Shown here: piece after piece, positions 34,923 through 47,785 of the stretch | Numbering within the stretch: position 1 is the first letter of the stretch | How the letters are laid out: every line of letters begins with the position of its first letter | Source: Ailanthus altissimus | Taxonomy: Eukaryota > Streptophyta > Magnoliopsida > Sapindales > Simaroubaceae | Assembly (NCBI GenBank): GCA_946807835.1 | Contig: OX327696.1 | Span: forward strand, 8,134,501-8,198,500 | Length of the DNA stretch: 64,000 nt | Direction: 5' to 3' | Position numbers and translations under genes: made by a program | The notes under the pieces: model-generated | The model's database searches: none | Told to the model about the DNA's origin: nothing | Seen by the model: only the letters and a program-made list of their open reading frames with translations

Positions 34923-37900
34923 TTAGCATGCTCCAGTACTCCGACCACTGGCAACCCACTTCCAGTGCCTGATAACTTCTTCCTGAGTCTCTCTCACACT
35001 CTTTTTAAGAGGCTTGTCACCTTGATCTCTGTTTTGAGTTTCACAGACGGTAGCAGTGACATGGGCAGTTCTTGTGGCGGCATGACGGCTTGGAAGTGAG
35101 TCCAGTTCCTTCAGCACTTCCTCGATGTTTGAGATGAGTCTTTCTGCCAGGCTCCGGCTGAAATCCTCCCTGACCACCACCCGGAGAACAGCAACGTGTT
35201 GAGCATTCGGAGGCATCGTATATGCCGGGATTATCCACCCAAACTTTCTCAGCATCTCAGATATCTCAAACACTGTGTGTGCACTGCTGTCCTTCAAAGA
35301 AAAGGCTACTAATGGTACCCCTACATCCTTTGAGACAATGTTAAACAGCCCTGTTCTTTCCAGTCCTTCTCTTAGCACTCTTGTGTTCTCCTTGCAGTTT
35401 CCAATAATGTTCTCGTAACCCTAGTTTACAGGACATCAAGAAAAGAAGATGAGTTAAGAACTGAGGTATCAAAAGCAATTTCCAAGATAAATGCAAGCCA
35501 AATTGTGCAAAGTGAGACTTATTTCAAATCTAGCAAAAATTTAGTACTCTATTATAGATTAATCAATTAATCTCCAAAAGAAATGAGAAACCAATAAACT
35601 TGGTGTCCAATAGATTCACACGGCGTGAGTTCAACTTCACTTGTATCAACAGATCCCACTAAATTTGAGAGATCAAATAGGGGACTTCGACATTAGGCCA
35701 TGTATGCACAATTAAGAGTTTGCATATTGGACCTTGACATTTGGCCATGTATACAAAATTAAAAACTTTCATAGGATATGCAAACTTCCAGAAAACAATT
35801 TACTTATAGGTTGTGATTAGGTACACAATTTAGTTTTCACATTATATGAAATTGTCCTATGAGAAGGAGGAATATATCCCTGAGAAACTCATCGAAGTTT
35901 TTAAGATCAACATACTAAAAACAGGAATTACCTCAAAGCCAAGCCTTATAAACTGATAATATTGAGCAATTATTTGACTGGAGCCTGCCAAATAGGAAAT
36001 CTTGTGGATGAGAGAAATGCAAAACTACAAAGTATGCAGAAATCTCAAATTTACAAGTTACTTTCCATGCAATGGAACCATTGAATGTTGCCGGAACATT
36101 GAAATGCACAGTAATAGACTTTTCTAGAAGACACTCTTACAAAATGAAAGTCTTGTGGGTGTCAGTTGGTTCAACTACTAAGACCAATTGGGGTGGTACA
36201 AAAGGTTTGGAGTTGAACTAATGAGTTGTTTGGTTTTCAAACATGTATTCAAGGATCAGTCTTCTTAAAGAAAATATATTAAACAGAAATGAAATAGCAT
36301 CCAAAAACAACCAACCAACCAAAAATACCAAAAAATAAATACAAATAACAATTTTCAGGCAAAAGTCTATCAACCTGTGTTTTGGTTTGTAATAGCACAT
36401 AACTGGGAGGACATTGTGAATATAGTGACTAGTTACTAAGTCACTTTTAATTAATTACCAAAGATCTAATTTCAATTTTCCATTGAGAAACCCTCTGAAG
36501 TGCATTCCATTTCCTGAAAATGGAGAACAAAGGATATAGGAGCAACAAACTATTACTGAAAATGGGGAATCACCAAAAGACCCTGATACTAACAACAAGA
36601 AAGGGGGAACTGTCATCAAACCCTAAATGAAAACCCGAAACTTAAATCTAAGCCAAAGTCTCAAAACTTGAACCCTAAATCCTAAAACGTAGGACCACAT
36701 CTTCGCAATGACAGGTATCAGTTATATGTGTGAACCTATATTTACTAGCATGAAAAAAAAAAACTTCATTAAAATGCCTAAACACACAAGACGTCCACAA
36801 ATAATGGTTATATGTACCAAACAAAGCTATTTTTCAAGTTTAGTATGCAAAGAGGACTTAATGTATCACTTAAAAGTTTGGAATTTAAACTTTAACTGAG
36901 AGAATAGCATTCAGTTGTACATTTAAAACCTTAAAATGCATACTTCAAATTAACTTTGCATACTAAACCTGTACAAAAAGCCTTGTGCCTGTGGGGTATG
37001 CCCTCTAATTGTGAACCTTTTGTTTATGTACATTAATGTTGTGTATGTAAGGCTACGTCCACACCTATACAGATACCAATCAAACAGAGACGGGGACTTA
37101 GGATTTAGGATTTAGGATTTGGGGCTTAAGTTTTAGCACTGAGATGGATGCCTGCTTTAGGGTGTCATCATCTTCTGTTTATACATATACTCATCCAATC
37201 TGCAATAAGCTATAACTAAAGGAACTAGCAAGAAATTAAAATTGTTGTCAAACAAACAAGAAAACAAAATTACCATAAACTGTGTGCACTTGTACTTAAC
37301 ATATTTTAGCATTACAACGCCACGCAAAAACCTAATAAAGCTTGTGAAAATCACCAATTAATCTGTAAGCCATATGATGTTTACAAACAAGATGCAATAT
37401 TTACATGTGCCTTGCAGATTAGAAGATTAAATTTGACTTGTTCAGCAGAAAATTGTCTTTTGACAAACGTTTATGTTTTAACTATAAGATAAAGCTTAAA
37501 ATCATGTATGTATATACATAGAGAAGTGCTTAAATGGAAGGCGGAGTGCACATATGTACAGGTATAAATATATACCTTTCGAGAAGTTGAGGGTGAAAGT
37601 AGGTTGATCAGATCCAAGGTAGTTGATGTGAAAGACAAGTTCCTCGGGTAAGTCATCTTTGGTCCTCCATACAACCCATCCAACACCTGCATATACAAGG
37701 CCATACTTGTGACCACTGACATTAATACTCTTCACCAGTGGCAAACGAAAATCCCATTCTAGGTCTGGATAGAGGAAAGGAGCAATAAATCCTCCACTAG
37801 CAGCATCAACATGAATTGGGGTATCCCAACCAGTCTCCTCGTTCTTTTTGGTAAGGAGTTCATTGAGAAGCTTCACATCCTCAAACTCTCCTGTAAGAGT

Positions 37901-39661
37901 TGATCCGAGAATAGCTGCAACGCAGATGGTGTTCTCGTCTACCAACTCAACAGCTTTCACAGGGTCCATCACATAATATCCCTCTTCCAACTTCACCTCC
38001 TTCAGCTCAACCTCAAAGTACCTCGCAAACTTCTCCCAGCAAACCTGCATAAATGATTTGAAATAATAAGAAAATAAAAAAATCGTCATGTTAACTATCT
38101 CGGAAACAAATTTGGCAGATGTTTAAGCTCATTTTGGCTACTAAGAACGTAGATAAATACATCTTGGAGAAAATGGAAAAAGAATAAAAAAAGGAAAAGA
38201 TAGGAGGAACAACACAATATCAGGCAAATCCAGACTTGAAGCAAAAGAAACCAACAAAAAATCCAAATAGTTCAAATTTCAAGTGCCTCAAAATGCTGCA
38301 TGAAGTAGCAAAAATTCAATTACTCAAGTGCTGTGACAAAACACCACCTGAGTTAATGCATAAGAATGGTAACAATACAAATGCACATAACCTTTTGAAT
38401 GGAGAAAACATTTTTCTACGCACCAGAACTACATGAGATGGAAAAATAACACTGGAAATTTTTGTCAAAGCATGAAATATTACAGAGAATCCAACATTCA
38501 CCTGCACATTGGCACCAGTGACTATGTTGGGCTTATCGCAGGATTTGCCTTGTGCTTTTCTCTTCTGCTGCCACTTCCTTTTAAAAGCTAATCCAGCAAG
38601 CATTATTGCCTCTGATGAACCCACAGTCCCCACACCAACTGCAGCCTCATTATCCCCAACTGGAGCATTAAATAGGTGGGCAATCATATTCACGCACCGA
38701 TTCTGCAGAATCAATGAAATGATTACTTATGGTAGATAGAAGTATTTAAGGATGCATAGAACACAGCATAGGTCTCTAAACTTCCAGGAAATCAGGGCCA
38801 TTAATATGCCAGTCAATCAGTATAGAAAGACTGTCAAATAAAACATCTTCAAAGAAAGGGTCAGTGATTCCTAAGCAAGAAATATGTTTATTAAGAATCT
38901 TCTATCCATATGTTGAAGAAATCCAAATGAGGATCCAAAAAAATTCTTTCTTCCTGGTCATGCCTATCACTTTAGATTTCACTGATACTTAGTAGCTACA
39001 AAATGCTGCATATTGTGGTAACACTCTCTTGGGACAGTTCCATTTTCATTAGTCTCAAACAGAGTTTTTAAATGGGAAAATATAATTTTTAACATAACTA
39101 TTTGTCAAGTAAGACAATCTATGGGAAAATACAAAAGATAATACAAAGGCCTCCATTCCAGTACAAAGAATTATTATCAAGTTTCCACTTCTGGTTTAGC
39201 TCTTGGAAAAGAGGTTTGAGTGAAGAAACAGTTATTCAATTCTTAATAATACCGACACTTCCTTCTCGCCTAAATTTCCACCTTAATTTTCAAAATCGAA
39301 TATTGTCTTGGAGAAATCCCACAAAACATTAGAAAAACTAACCGAAAACAAGTGGAACACTTATTACATAGCGATAGATATGCAGATACATTACATGTTT
39401 CAAGAAGGACAAAAACGATACCTGGAGCTCTGTGGTAACAGGGTACTCATCCATGTCAACATAGTTTTTATTAATTGAAGCCATCATGAGCTTATCACAC
39501 TCAGGCTCCATCCAAGTGGTCACAAAGGATGCCAAGTTCAACCTTGGATTTCCATCTAGCATCAGCTCATCATTAATTACCTGATAGGCTGCTTCCTTTG
39601 GCATTGAATTCTGTGGCATCTCGAATCTACATCCACATTCACACCCCATAAGTTCAAAATA

Positions 39662-39693
<32 letters not shown>

Positions 39694-42600
39694 AAGAGTT
39701 CCTTTACAATTTTTATGTTTCTCAAACTTCCAAGTTTTATTCTGGGAAATGTTTAGAAATAATCACTTTTTTAAAGTAAAAATTTATTTTAGTCATAAAA
39801 TAAATTTATGAACTTTATTAGCCACACACTTGATTTTCGGACCATTTTACCCCTTAAGTATTTTGCATTTCTCTCCACAAGTCATTTGAAATTTTGCTAA
39901 AATACACTTTGAAATTAGTTAAAACTAGTAAATTTGGAGTTCAGTAAGTTGAAAATTAATAAATTTAATTGAAAATGACTGAAAATTTGTGAAAAGTAAG
40001 CAAAATCGGGTAAAAAACGACGGAGAAGAAAGTTGAAGTACAGGCCTCACGCCCAACTCGTGCGCGAGGCGTGGAGAGAGTTGGGGTGTCGCGTAATACC
40101 TTGTGCGCGCAAATGCCTTGCGCCACACTCCACGCACGAGGCATTGCATGAGTTGGGCCTCGCGCCACGCCCTGCGCGTGAGGCGTGACACAAGTTGGGG
40201 TCTCACGCTATGCCCTGTGAGGCACAAGGCCCCATCCCGCACCTTGCGCAAGGTGCGAGAAATTTTGGGTTTCTTCCACCATTTTTGTCCCCGATTTCTT
40301 CATTTTTCATACTTTTATTTTTGTAGATTGATTCACAAAATTATTTGTTCTCAATCTAGAGTATTTTTCATATTTATTTGGACAATAACAACATTCTAAC
40401 AAAATATCAATAAACCCACAAGCATCCGATCTACTACCCAAGCAAAAATTTTCATCATTTTTCACTTCCCAAATTCAGATTTTTAGTTTCAAATCTTCAA
40501 ATATCACAATATAAGCATTTGAACCACTATTTTTGGAGATAAGATTTGAACGTGATGATAGTTTTAAGATTTGAGAATGATGATAATTTTCAGAAAAAGG
40601 AATGGTTTGAGAGTGTTGAAGGGTAATATAGTCTGAAACCTTTTTTGTGGTTAATAAAATTTTTCTTTTTATTTGTTGGCTATAAAAGTGTATTCATTAA
40701 AAAAAATTGGTTAATTTCGGACATTTCCCTTTTATTTTAGGTACACCTTTTGAGTTTGATAGCTGCAAGTAAAAGCGAAAACCAACTGTATAAATGTAAC
40801 TGTTGAGGATATCAAGCCATGCACTTCAATTTGATACCCCTATGGCATCAACTAAGCCACAACCTTGATACCCTTTGCGCAGCGAAAAACCATAACTCAC
40901 ACCATAAGCAAGAACACATAAGATTAACACACCAATAAAGATAAAGAAAACAAACCAATCACAAGACACAAGATATACGTGGTTCGACCCAAATTGCCTA
41001 CGTCTACGGAGGATCCATGATCCAGCTTCTTCCCATTGAAATAGATCACAAAGTATCTTCTTACATCATCAATGATCCCACAAGACCCCTTAGTATCTCC
41101 CATAGAGACCTCTAAGCATCTACCCTTGATCATTATGACTCTCTAAGACCTCTTCGTATCTCCTCATAAGAGATTTTTACAAGAAATACAAGAATAGCCC
41201 GAGCATTTAAGCCAAAATGATCTATGGTGTTTCTCTTTTATTCACTCAAAGAACCTAAAGAAGAAAACACCCCCAAAGGTTACACCCTAGTGCACCACGC
41301 ACTTAGTGTCTACCTAACTCCTCTATTCTCTCTTATGGTTACATCTTGAAACCTTAGATGCTTAATCTTAAACAAGGGTTTACAAGTGTTTATATAGGGT
41401 GTATTTCGTGCCTACAAACCCTATTCCTTGTTGGAGTAAGATTCCACTTGTTTTGGAAGTCTAAAACTTCCCAAAACTTGAAATCCCGAACCAAAATGAA
41501 CTTTTTCACGCGTTCTGGCACTGCGGCACTCGTCCCTGGGCGCCTCAGCGCTAGCCCTTCTCACGTCCAGCGCTGGGGCGTTGAGAACCCAAAGCTGCGG
41601 CGCTGGACCTTGTCGCATCCAGCGCTGCGGCGCTGAGGACCCAGTGCTGCGGCGCTGGTCTTCTGTGTTGAGCGCCGCGGCGCTGGAAGCTCCCCGCGAT
41701 TTCCTTCTTCCTTTGCGTCTTTGAGTCCCATTTCACTTCCCCATTCGTGTCCCACACGTCCTAGACTTCTCCATACGTGTCCTACACATTCTAGACTTCT
41801 TGTGACTCTCCACTTTGGTATTCATCTCAATTCTTGTTCAACCAAGATTGTTGAATCACCAATTTTTCAACAGTAACAAATCAATGAAGTAAGTCCATCT
41901 GTAGAACATGAAAATTTGTCGTCTTTCTCCCATGGACAAACAACTATACAATTTTCGCCTTTACACATTTTCTGTTTCAATAAGCAAATAATAAATTCCC
42001 TTTAATTATCGCTGGTAGCAATATAATAAGAAATTTTATATCACTCTAGTGCCACATCTCACTCAGTAACTGACTTCATTGTTGAGACAAAATGATGCAA
42101 ATTACAAATTTAATCAGACAATGGAATTAATGACAGTTGCAAATTACAAACTTATTCAACACGAGTATGTCTTACTCTTGATTTCATAAGGATAACTTAA
42201 AATTTAAGGTAATTTTCATCCGACTACGCTTTGGCCAAATTACAATTGGCTGCAAGAAGTATTTAACTGTAACACTTAACTATTATACGTTTTAAACTGT
42301 TTCATAGAACTATTATACGTTTGAAATTATTTCATATAACTATTATTTTATTACATCCGTTTATATAGATTTAATGTTGAAAGGGAATTTAGATTAATGA
42401 TCAATGATCATTCATTGATCAAGTGGTGGGGGATTAAAGGTGAAGATATTATTCATAAATAAATGGATGATATTTTAGATCAACGGTCAATGAATGACAT
42501 TGATCGAATGATGGGGATCAAAACACAAAGGTATTGGTGTTTGTTAGGTGTGATTTAAATAAAAATACAAACGCCGCCTTTTGCATGTATATTCTTTTTA

Positions 42601-44963
42601 GATAAACCAATTCATTAAGTATAATTAAAACTTTTGAGAATATTTTGATTTTGAATTAAAGGGATTTAGTTTAGTTTTCCATCATATTTATTTAATTTTT
42701 AGATTAATAGAGGGCAAAACTAGAATTTTATATATCTACTAAACTAGTTACATTTCAATATCTTAGTAGTCAGATCAAATTAAACCAAAATATTAGCAAT
42801 CAGATGAAAATTGCCCTGAAATTCAAAATATTAAATGATGGATCAAAGATCTCTTGAACCTAATAATTATGTGTAAGGATATTTTGAACCTAGCCATTCT
42901 CAATCCCTAGGAAATTAATAAACATTGCTTGATTCTTAAGGTATTGCTAAATCTCTAGCATTCCATAAATAATTTCTTAAGAATAAAACAAACCCTAAAC
43001 TCTGAAAGAATAGAATAAAATTTTTTTTTTTATCAAAGTCTTTGGACCTTTTACAAATATCATCACTAGAACTTTGACTTGAGATTTATATATATATAAG
43101 TTGAGGCTTAATATTAGCTTTATTAAATAATTATGATAGTATAAAGTTCATATTTGGATCACACTATTGCTTACAAGGTATATTTTAAAATAATAATATG
43201 AATAAAAATAATTTTTCCTTACTATATGATCCCACAATAAGGATTGGGATTTATTTGCACCCTATTTCTTAAAAGGATAAGGACAATTTTACTTTAGAAA
43301 ATTGGTTTAATTGACAATTTTGCCCTAAATAAATTCAAAATACCTAATTTTACCCTAATTTGTTAACTTTTACTGTTAGTTTTAATGGTGGAAGGGTAAA
43401 AAAATAATCTAATTATAAAAATAAATTATACTTTGAATATGTGGCACAATCTTACCCATTCATTATCTTTTGAACACGTGGCACAATCTCATCTATTAAT
43501 TTAATTTATTATAATTTTTTTTAAAAACTTTAATAAAATGGCAGGTATCATAATATGATTAATTACTTTTGGACAAGTGTCATTACGTAATTAGTTTAAA
43601 TATTTTAAACAAATTAAATTAAATTATATAAAAAAGTAAAAGAAATTCAAAATAGAACAGCCATTGCTTGGCCACCATTTTTCAGCGACACTTTGACATA
43701 AAAATATAAACAAATTTTATATCATTAGACTTTTTTTTATCTACACAATGGTTGAGTCATCTTTGACAAAAAAGATCTTACCATTATGTAGATCAGAAAT
43801 AATAGAGTTCAATAATGTAATTTTTTTTTTATTGCCAGCGTCATTTAACTACGGCGGGAAGCTGCAACGTCCCATGCAGCTAACCACCCGCGTCGCCGCA
43901 ATCCAAACACTTCACCGAACCATTCAATCAGTAGGAGCAACGAGCAGTGTGTACAAAGGGCAGGGACGTAGTCAACATGAGCTGATGACTCACGCTTACT
44001 AAGAATTCCTCGTTGAAGACCAATAATTGCAATGATTTATCCCCGTCATGATGAAATTTCAACGATTATCCGGGCCTGTCGGCCAAGGCTATAGACTAGT
44101 TGAATACATTAGTGTAGCGCGCGTGTGGCCCAGAACATTTAACGGCATCGACCGCCATTTTTCACAATTATTTATGCCCGTCACGATAAAATTTCAAAGA
44201 TTATCTGGGCCTGTCGGCCAAGGCTATAGACTCATTGAATACATTAGTGTAGTGCATGTGTGGCTCAGAATATCTAAGGGCATTGACCGCCATTTTTCAG
44301 CGACAGTAGCAAATTTTGTTTTTTAATTATTAGGTATTCATATTTTATTTTAAAAACATAACCATTTACATAATAATATATATCATTTACAACTAATTAT
44401 ATTATAACACGTTTCCATTGACACATTCTCAATGTTTTTGAGAGTTTGTTAATAATGAGAGCAAAATTATAAATGAATATTAAAAATAAATTTTTAATCT
44501 AAATAGAAAGCAAAAAATAATGAATTAGAATAAAATTAAATATTTTAGATCAAGAGATTTTACAAATTTTTGTTTATTAAAAAGGTGTAAATAATTATTT
44601 TAGTGGTTTCTTTTAATTCAAACACTTGTATTTCAAAGTAATTTAACTTTATTAAGGATATTTTAGTGATAAACAGTTTACTTGCAGAGAGTAAAATTTA
44701 AAAAAGAAAAGAAAGAAAAATACTGTTCATTGCTTATAAAACATGCAAATATACAGAAATAGGAAGAATTAATTTCTTTATTCATCAGTTTCAAACAGAA
44801 AAATAAAAAACACAGAGTGGATGAGAGTGAGAAGTGAAAATGGAAGGGAAGAGTGAATCAATAAAGAAAGGTGGTACCTAGGAACAGGAGAGCGGACATA
44901 TCTGGAAGCAAAAGTGGAGTGCAAATGCTCTCCTGAATCTGCTTTTGTCGCGGAAATCACCAT
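34923..44963 (-). CDS. GAD: Glutamate decarboxylase, calmodulin-regulated plant type
   Basis: A cytosolic PLP enzyme that converts L-glutamate to GABA and CO2. Six coding exons: 44963-44878, 39626-39422, 38702-38502, 38044-37576, 35984-35932 and 35420-34923. All junctions are GT-AG and in frame, total 1512 nt (503 residues plus stop), the usual plant GAD length. Exon 1 gives [14 protein letters not shown], which joins to [15 protein letters not shown]. Visible motifs: [27 protein letters not shown], and the PLP lysine in [13 protein letters not shown]. The C-terminal tail is basic with a Trp pair ([19 protein letters not shown]), the typical calmodulin-binding segment, so Ca2+/calmodulin activation is expected. 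Intron 1 is about 5.25 kb and full of insertions; intron 4 (35985-37575) holds only AT-rich sequence and short ACCCTAAA-like repeats. Confidence 0.96.
39662..39687. repeat. (TA)n microsatellite in GAD intron 1
   Basis: About 13 TA units just upstream (in gene orientation) of exon 2. Confidence 0.9.
39744..40729. mobile_element. Non-autonomous MULE-like element in GAD intron 1, 0.99 kb
   Basis: Left end GGGAAATGTTTAGAAATAAT and right end (reverse complement) GGGAAATGTCCGAAATTAAC remain similar for about 70 bp. Flanks TTTTATTCT (39735-39743) and TTTTATTTT (40730-40738) differ at one of nine bases. The middle (40040-40260) is GC-rich with repeated GCGCGAGGCGTG-like motifs in both orientations, similar in style to the GC-rich array in the large MULE. 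Confidence 0.75.
40801..41872 (-). repeat. Solo LTR (copia-type) in GAD intron 1
   Basis: 1072 bp, bounded TGTTGA...TCAACA, with identical 5-bp flanks GTAAC (40796-40800 and 41873-41877), the mark of one LTR insertion. No internal region is present, so it is a product of LTR-LTR recombination. It has ACGTGGTTCG at 40977-40986 in the same setting as the LTRs at 3427 and 11493, and a GC-rich part (41515-41700) with a repeated GCTGCGGCGCTGG-type motif, as in those LTRs. Confidence 0.88.
43862..44305 (-). pseudogene. Decayed 18S rRNA 3' fragment in GAD intron 1, partly duplicated
   Basis: On the minus strand this reads as the 3' part of nuclear 18S rRNA: TTCTGGGCCACACGCGCGCT, CTTGGCCGACAGGCCCGGAT, GTCTTCAACGAGGAATTC, TGACTACGTCCCTGCCCTTT, then the universal decoding-site block as GTACACACTGCTCGTTGCTC, and finally GTGAAGTGTTTGGATTGCGG. 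A 135-bp part is in tandem (44036-44170, 44171-44305). Differences from the conserved rRNA are largely C-to-T and G-to-A, as for silenced methylated DNA. It lies in the same orientation as GAD. It is not a functional rRNA gene. Confidence 0.88.
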
Positions 44964-45024
44964 TTTTCTGTTTCTGCTTCTCTTCCTTTTCTGTGTGCTT
45001 TCAATACAGAGAATGAAATTCCAA

Positions 45025-45041
45025 AGAGAGAGAGAGAGAGA
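45025..45041 (-). promoter_or_regulatory. CT-repeat in GAD 5' leader
   Basis: The minus strand has a (CT)8 run about 60-80 bp upstream of the GAD start codon, a common feature of plant 5' UTRs and core promoters. No transcription start could be fixed. Confidence 0.45.
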
Positions 45042-45299
45042 ACAAGTTTGATATAATGTGATTAAGATGACTGGCAGTAACAGTCTCTGCACTTTAATAA
45101 TATTTAGTCAAATCATCTCGTACCCTATGACAAGTGGTAATGCTTTTTTTTAAAAAAATAATAATAATAATATTATACATATAAATTATTTTATAAATTT
45201 TATTATATAAATAAAATAATTTAAAATTCTTTTTTTTTTAAATAAATAAATTTAAAAATAATCATCAAAGCACCGAACTGCTTTACTTATACGATAAGG

Positions 45300-46050
45300 C
45301 ACAAGGCATGTTCAATTTCTAACTTGATGATAGAGGTTAACATTGTAAATATTTTCATATTAAATTATGTGCACTACTTTTACGACGAGGTCGGTACACC
45401 TATGACTTACGATTAAAGATTCAAGTTTTGTGACTTAAGTTTAGAGGTTTAAGTTTTGAGATAAAATTTGTGCACTATTTTCTTAACAATGCTTGTACAC
45501 AGATTAGATGTTCGAATTTTGTGATAAGGCCTGTGCACTATTTTTGTAACAATGTTTGTATACCCTTAATTTGAGTTTTGGTTGTAATTTAAGACATTGT
45601 AAATGGGTTGTGAATATATATTTTCATGATAAGGCATGTGCACCAATAACTTAAAAGATTATAGATTTGAGTTCTAGTTGCCTTTAACTTAAGGTTAGAG
45701 GTCAAATTTTTTTTATAGTAGTTCAATGCATTGTAACTATTTTCATGTCAAGGTTCGACTTAAAGTTAGAGGTGAGGTTCGTGTTCTAGTTGCAATTTAA
45801 GACATTATAAAAATATATTTTTATGATAAGACTTGTGTATCTAAGTTAGAGGTTGATAGAAGTTTAAAATATTGTAAATATTTTTATAACAAAACTTGTG
45901 CACCCTTTACTTAAAGGTTAAGTTCGAGTTTTGGTTGCAATTCAAGACATTGTAAATAGGCATAATAAATATTTCCTTCCTCTTGTAAGGCATAAGGTTA
46001 GAAGTTCGAGTTTTAGTTGTAATCTAAAATATTGTAAATAAACATTGTTA
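45300..46050. repeat. Degenerate tandem repeats
   Basis: Phrases such as TTGTGCACC, AGTTTTGGTTGCAATT, AAGACATTGTAAAT and AAGGTTAGAGGTTCGAGTT recur five or more times in roughly the same order, in imperfect units of about 100-150 bp. It is an old minisatellite-like region. No coding potential. Confidence 0.55.
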
Positions 46051-47745
46051 GGGATGATGAAAAAAATTCGTTAAAACTCGCTCATATTAAGAATAATTTG
46101 ATAAGAGTTGAAGCAGATTTTATACGAATTTAGTATATAAAATTAAAATTTATAGATACTCGTTGCAGGTATTCACATACCAACAAATATTACTATTTTT
46201 TTTAAAAAAATAAAAAAATTTCACCCGTGCAACTACATTATCATATTGCTTTGTTTCTTTTACGAATGACATTATCATTAATTTTAATATAAAAAAAAGT
46301 TAAATTAGCCAAATAAAAAGAAGATAGAAGCAAATGTGGGACTGTCATTATTTACTTTTAACAAAAAAAATTAAATTAATCAAATAAAAATAATAATAAA
46401 TATAAGAGGCAAAACGTTGCCCCTAGATTCCATTTCTATTTCATCTCGACGTTTTGACTACTCCATTTTCGTCTCAATTCATATTTTCAACTCAAACTTT
46501 TAAATTTACTCATGTACTAAAGTTTTTCAGTTTCTTAAAAAAAAAAAAAAAATTTAAGTTTAATCAACTTTAATTTAATGCCTTCACTTCCTTTTTTTTG
46601 TTTGGTATGTAATGGCCAAATCGACCATTACTGTAAAAATAATTGGTAAAATTTTTTTATTGTATTATTATTGATATGTAATAGTCAAATTGATCATCAC
46701 CGATGTATGGTTTATTGTTATGCCAACATTATATAATGCATTATATCAAAATTTATATTAATTGGCATACTAGTGAACTTTATTTTTTAATTTATATTAT
46801 TTTCAAATTCACATAAAATTTACGGATAATTCATTGCGACTTTGGTATTAAGTGCATACTTATTAGAGTAAATTTGATATTAAAATTTTAAACTTGCAAT
46901 GAGTTTAAAAAAAATTTGGTATTCCATTTTCGAAATAAATATAGATACGAATTTAAAAATATCTGTCTTAAACTCGATCCACTATCATCCTTAAATATTA
47001 TAAATATCTCCCCTCCTAAGCATGGCATTATGTCATCCCTGTAATAAATTAATAAAATTTTGTTTTATATATATTTATATTGCACATTAAAAATAAATTA
47101 ATAGTTAATATATGAAGAAATGATCTAATTGATTATGTAACTCATCGATGATGAACAATACTGTTATGTGTCATTGTTTAATAAATTAATAATTTTTTAT
47201 AATTTTTACACAAATTTTATCTATCGTTAGATCTTATAAACTTATTTATATGACAATATGTCAAGTTTTTTTTTTTGAAGTTAAATTGAGTTTAGTTTCA
47301 TAAAACCGTCCGATTAATATATGCCACATATTTTTAATTTTCTCTCTACTTTCGGTGAATCAATGATATAATTAATTAATTTTAAAATAAATATATAGGT
47401 GGCATAATTTTAGTGAATGATCCGATAAAAATGTATAAAGACAGCACCATATAATACTTTTTCCCAAGAAACCTTTAATATATATATATATATATTATCA
47501 AATCATTAAATGTATTATAGAGTTTTTTATATCCCATTTCAAAACTCTACACCTAATTTTTAAGATAATTTCTATCTTTTTTTTTTAATAAAAAAAAAAA
47601 CTCTCTATATTAATTTAAATTTGAAGACAAATTTCTTTTTTTGCTTTTTAAAAATTTATACTCTCCTTATAAATTAAAGCACTAAAATACCAAAATTATA
47701 AAGTACCAACCATTCCATCTACAACATTTGCTACGTTACGTATAT

Positions 47746-47785
<40 letters not shown>

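Noticed and set aside
36600..37140. ACCCTAAA and TTTAGGAT runs in GAD intron 4 as an interstitial telomere
   Set aside because: The units are irregular and only a few copies long, and do not form the plant TTTAGGG array.
43270..44700. A single MULE carrying the 18S fragment
   Set aside because: No convincing inverted ends or 9-bp flanks could be found around it, so the capture model is left open.
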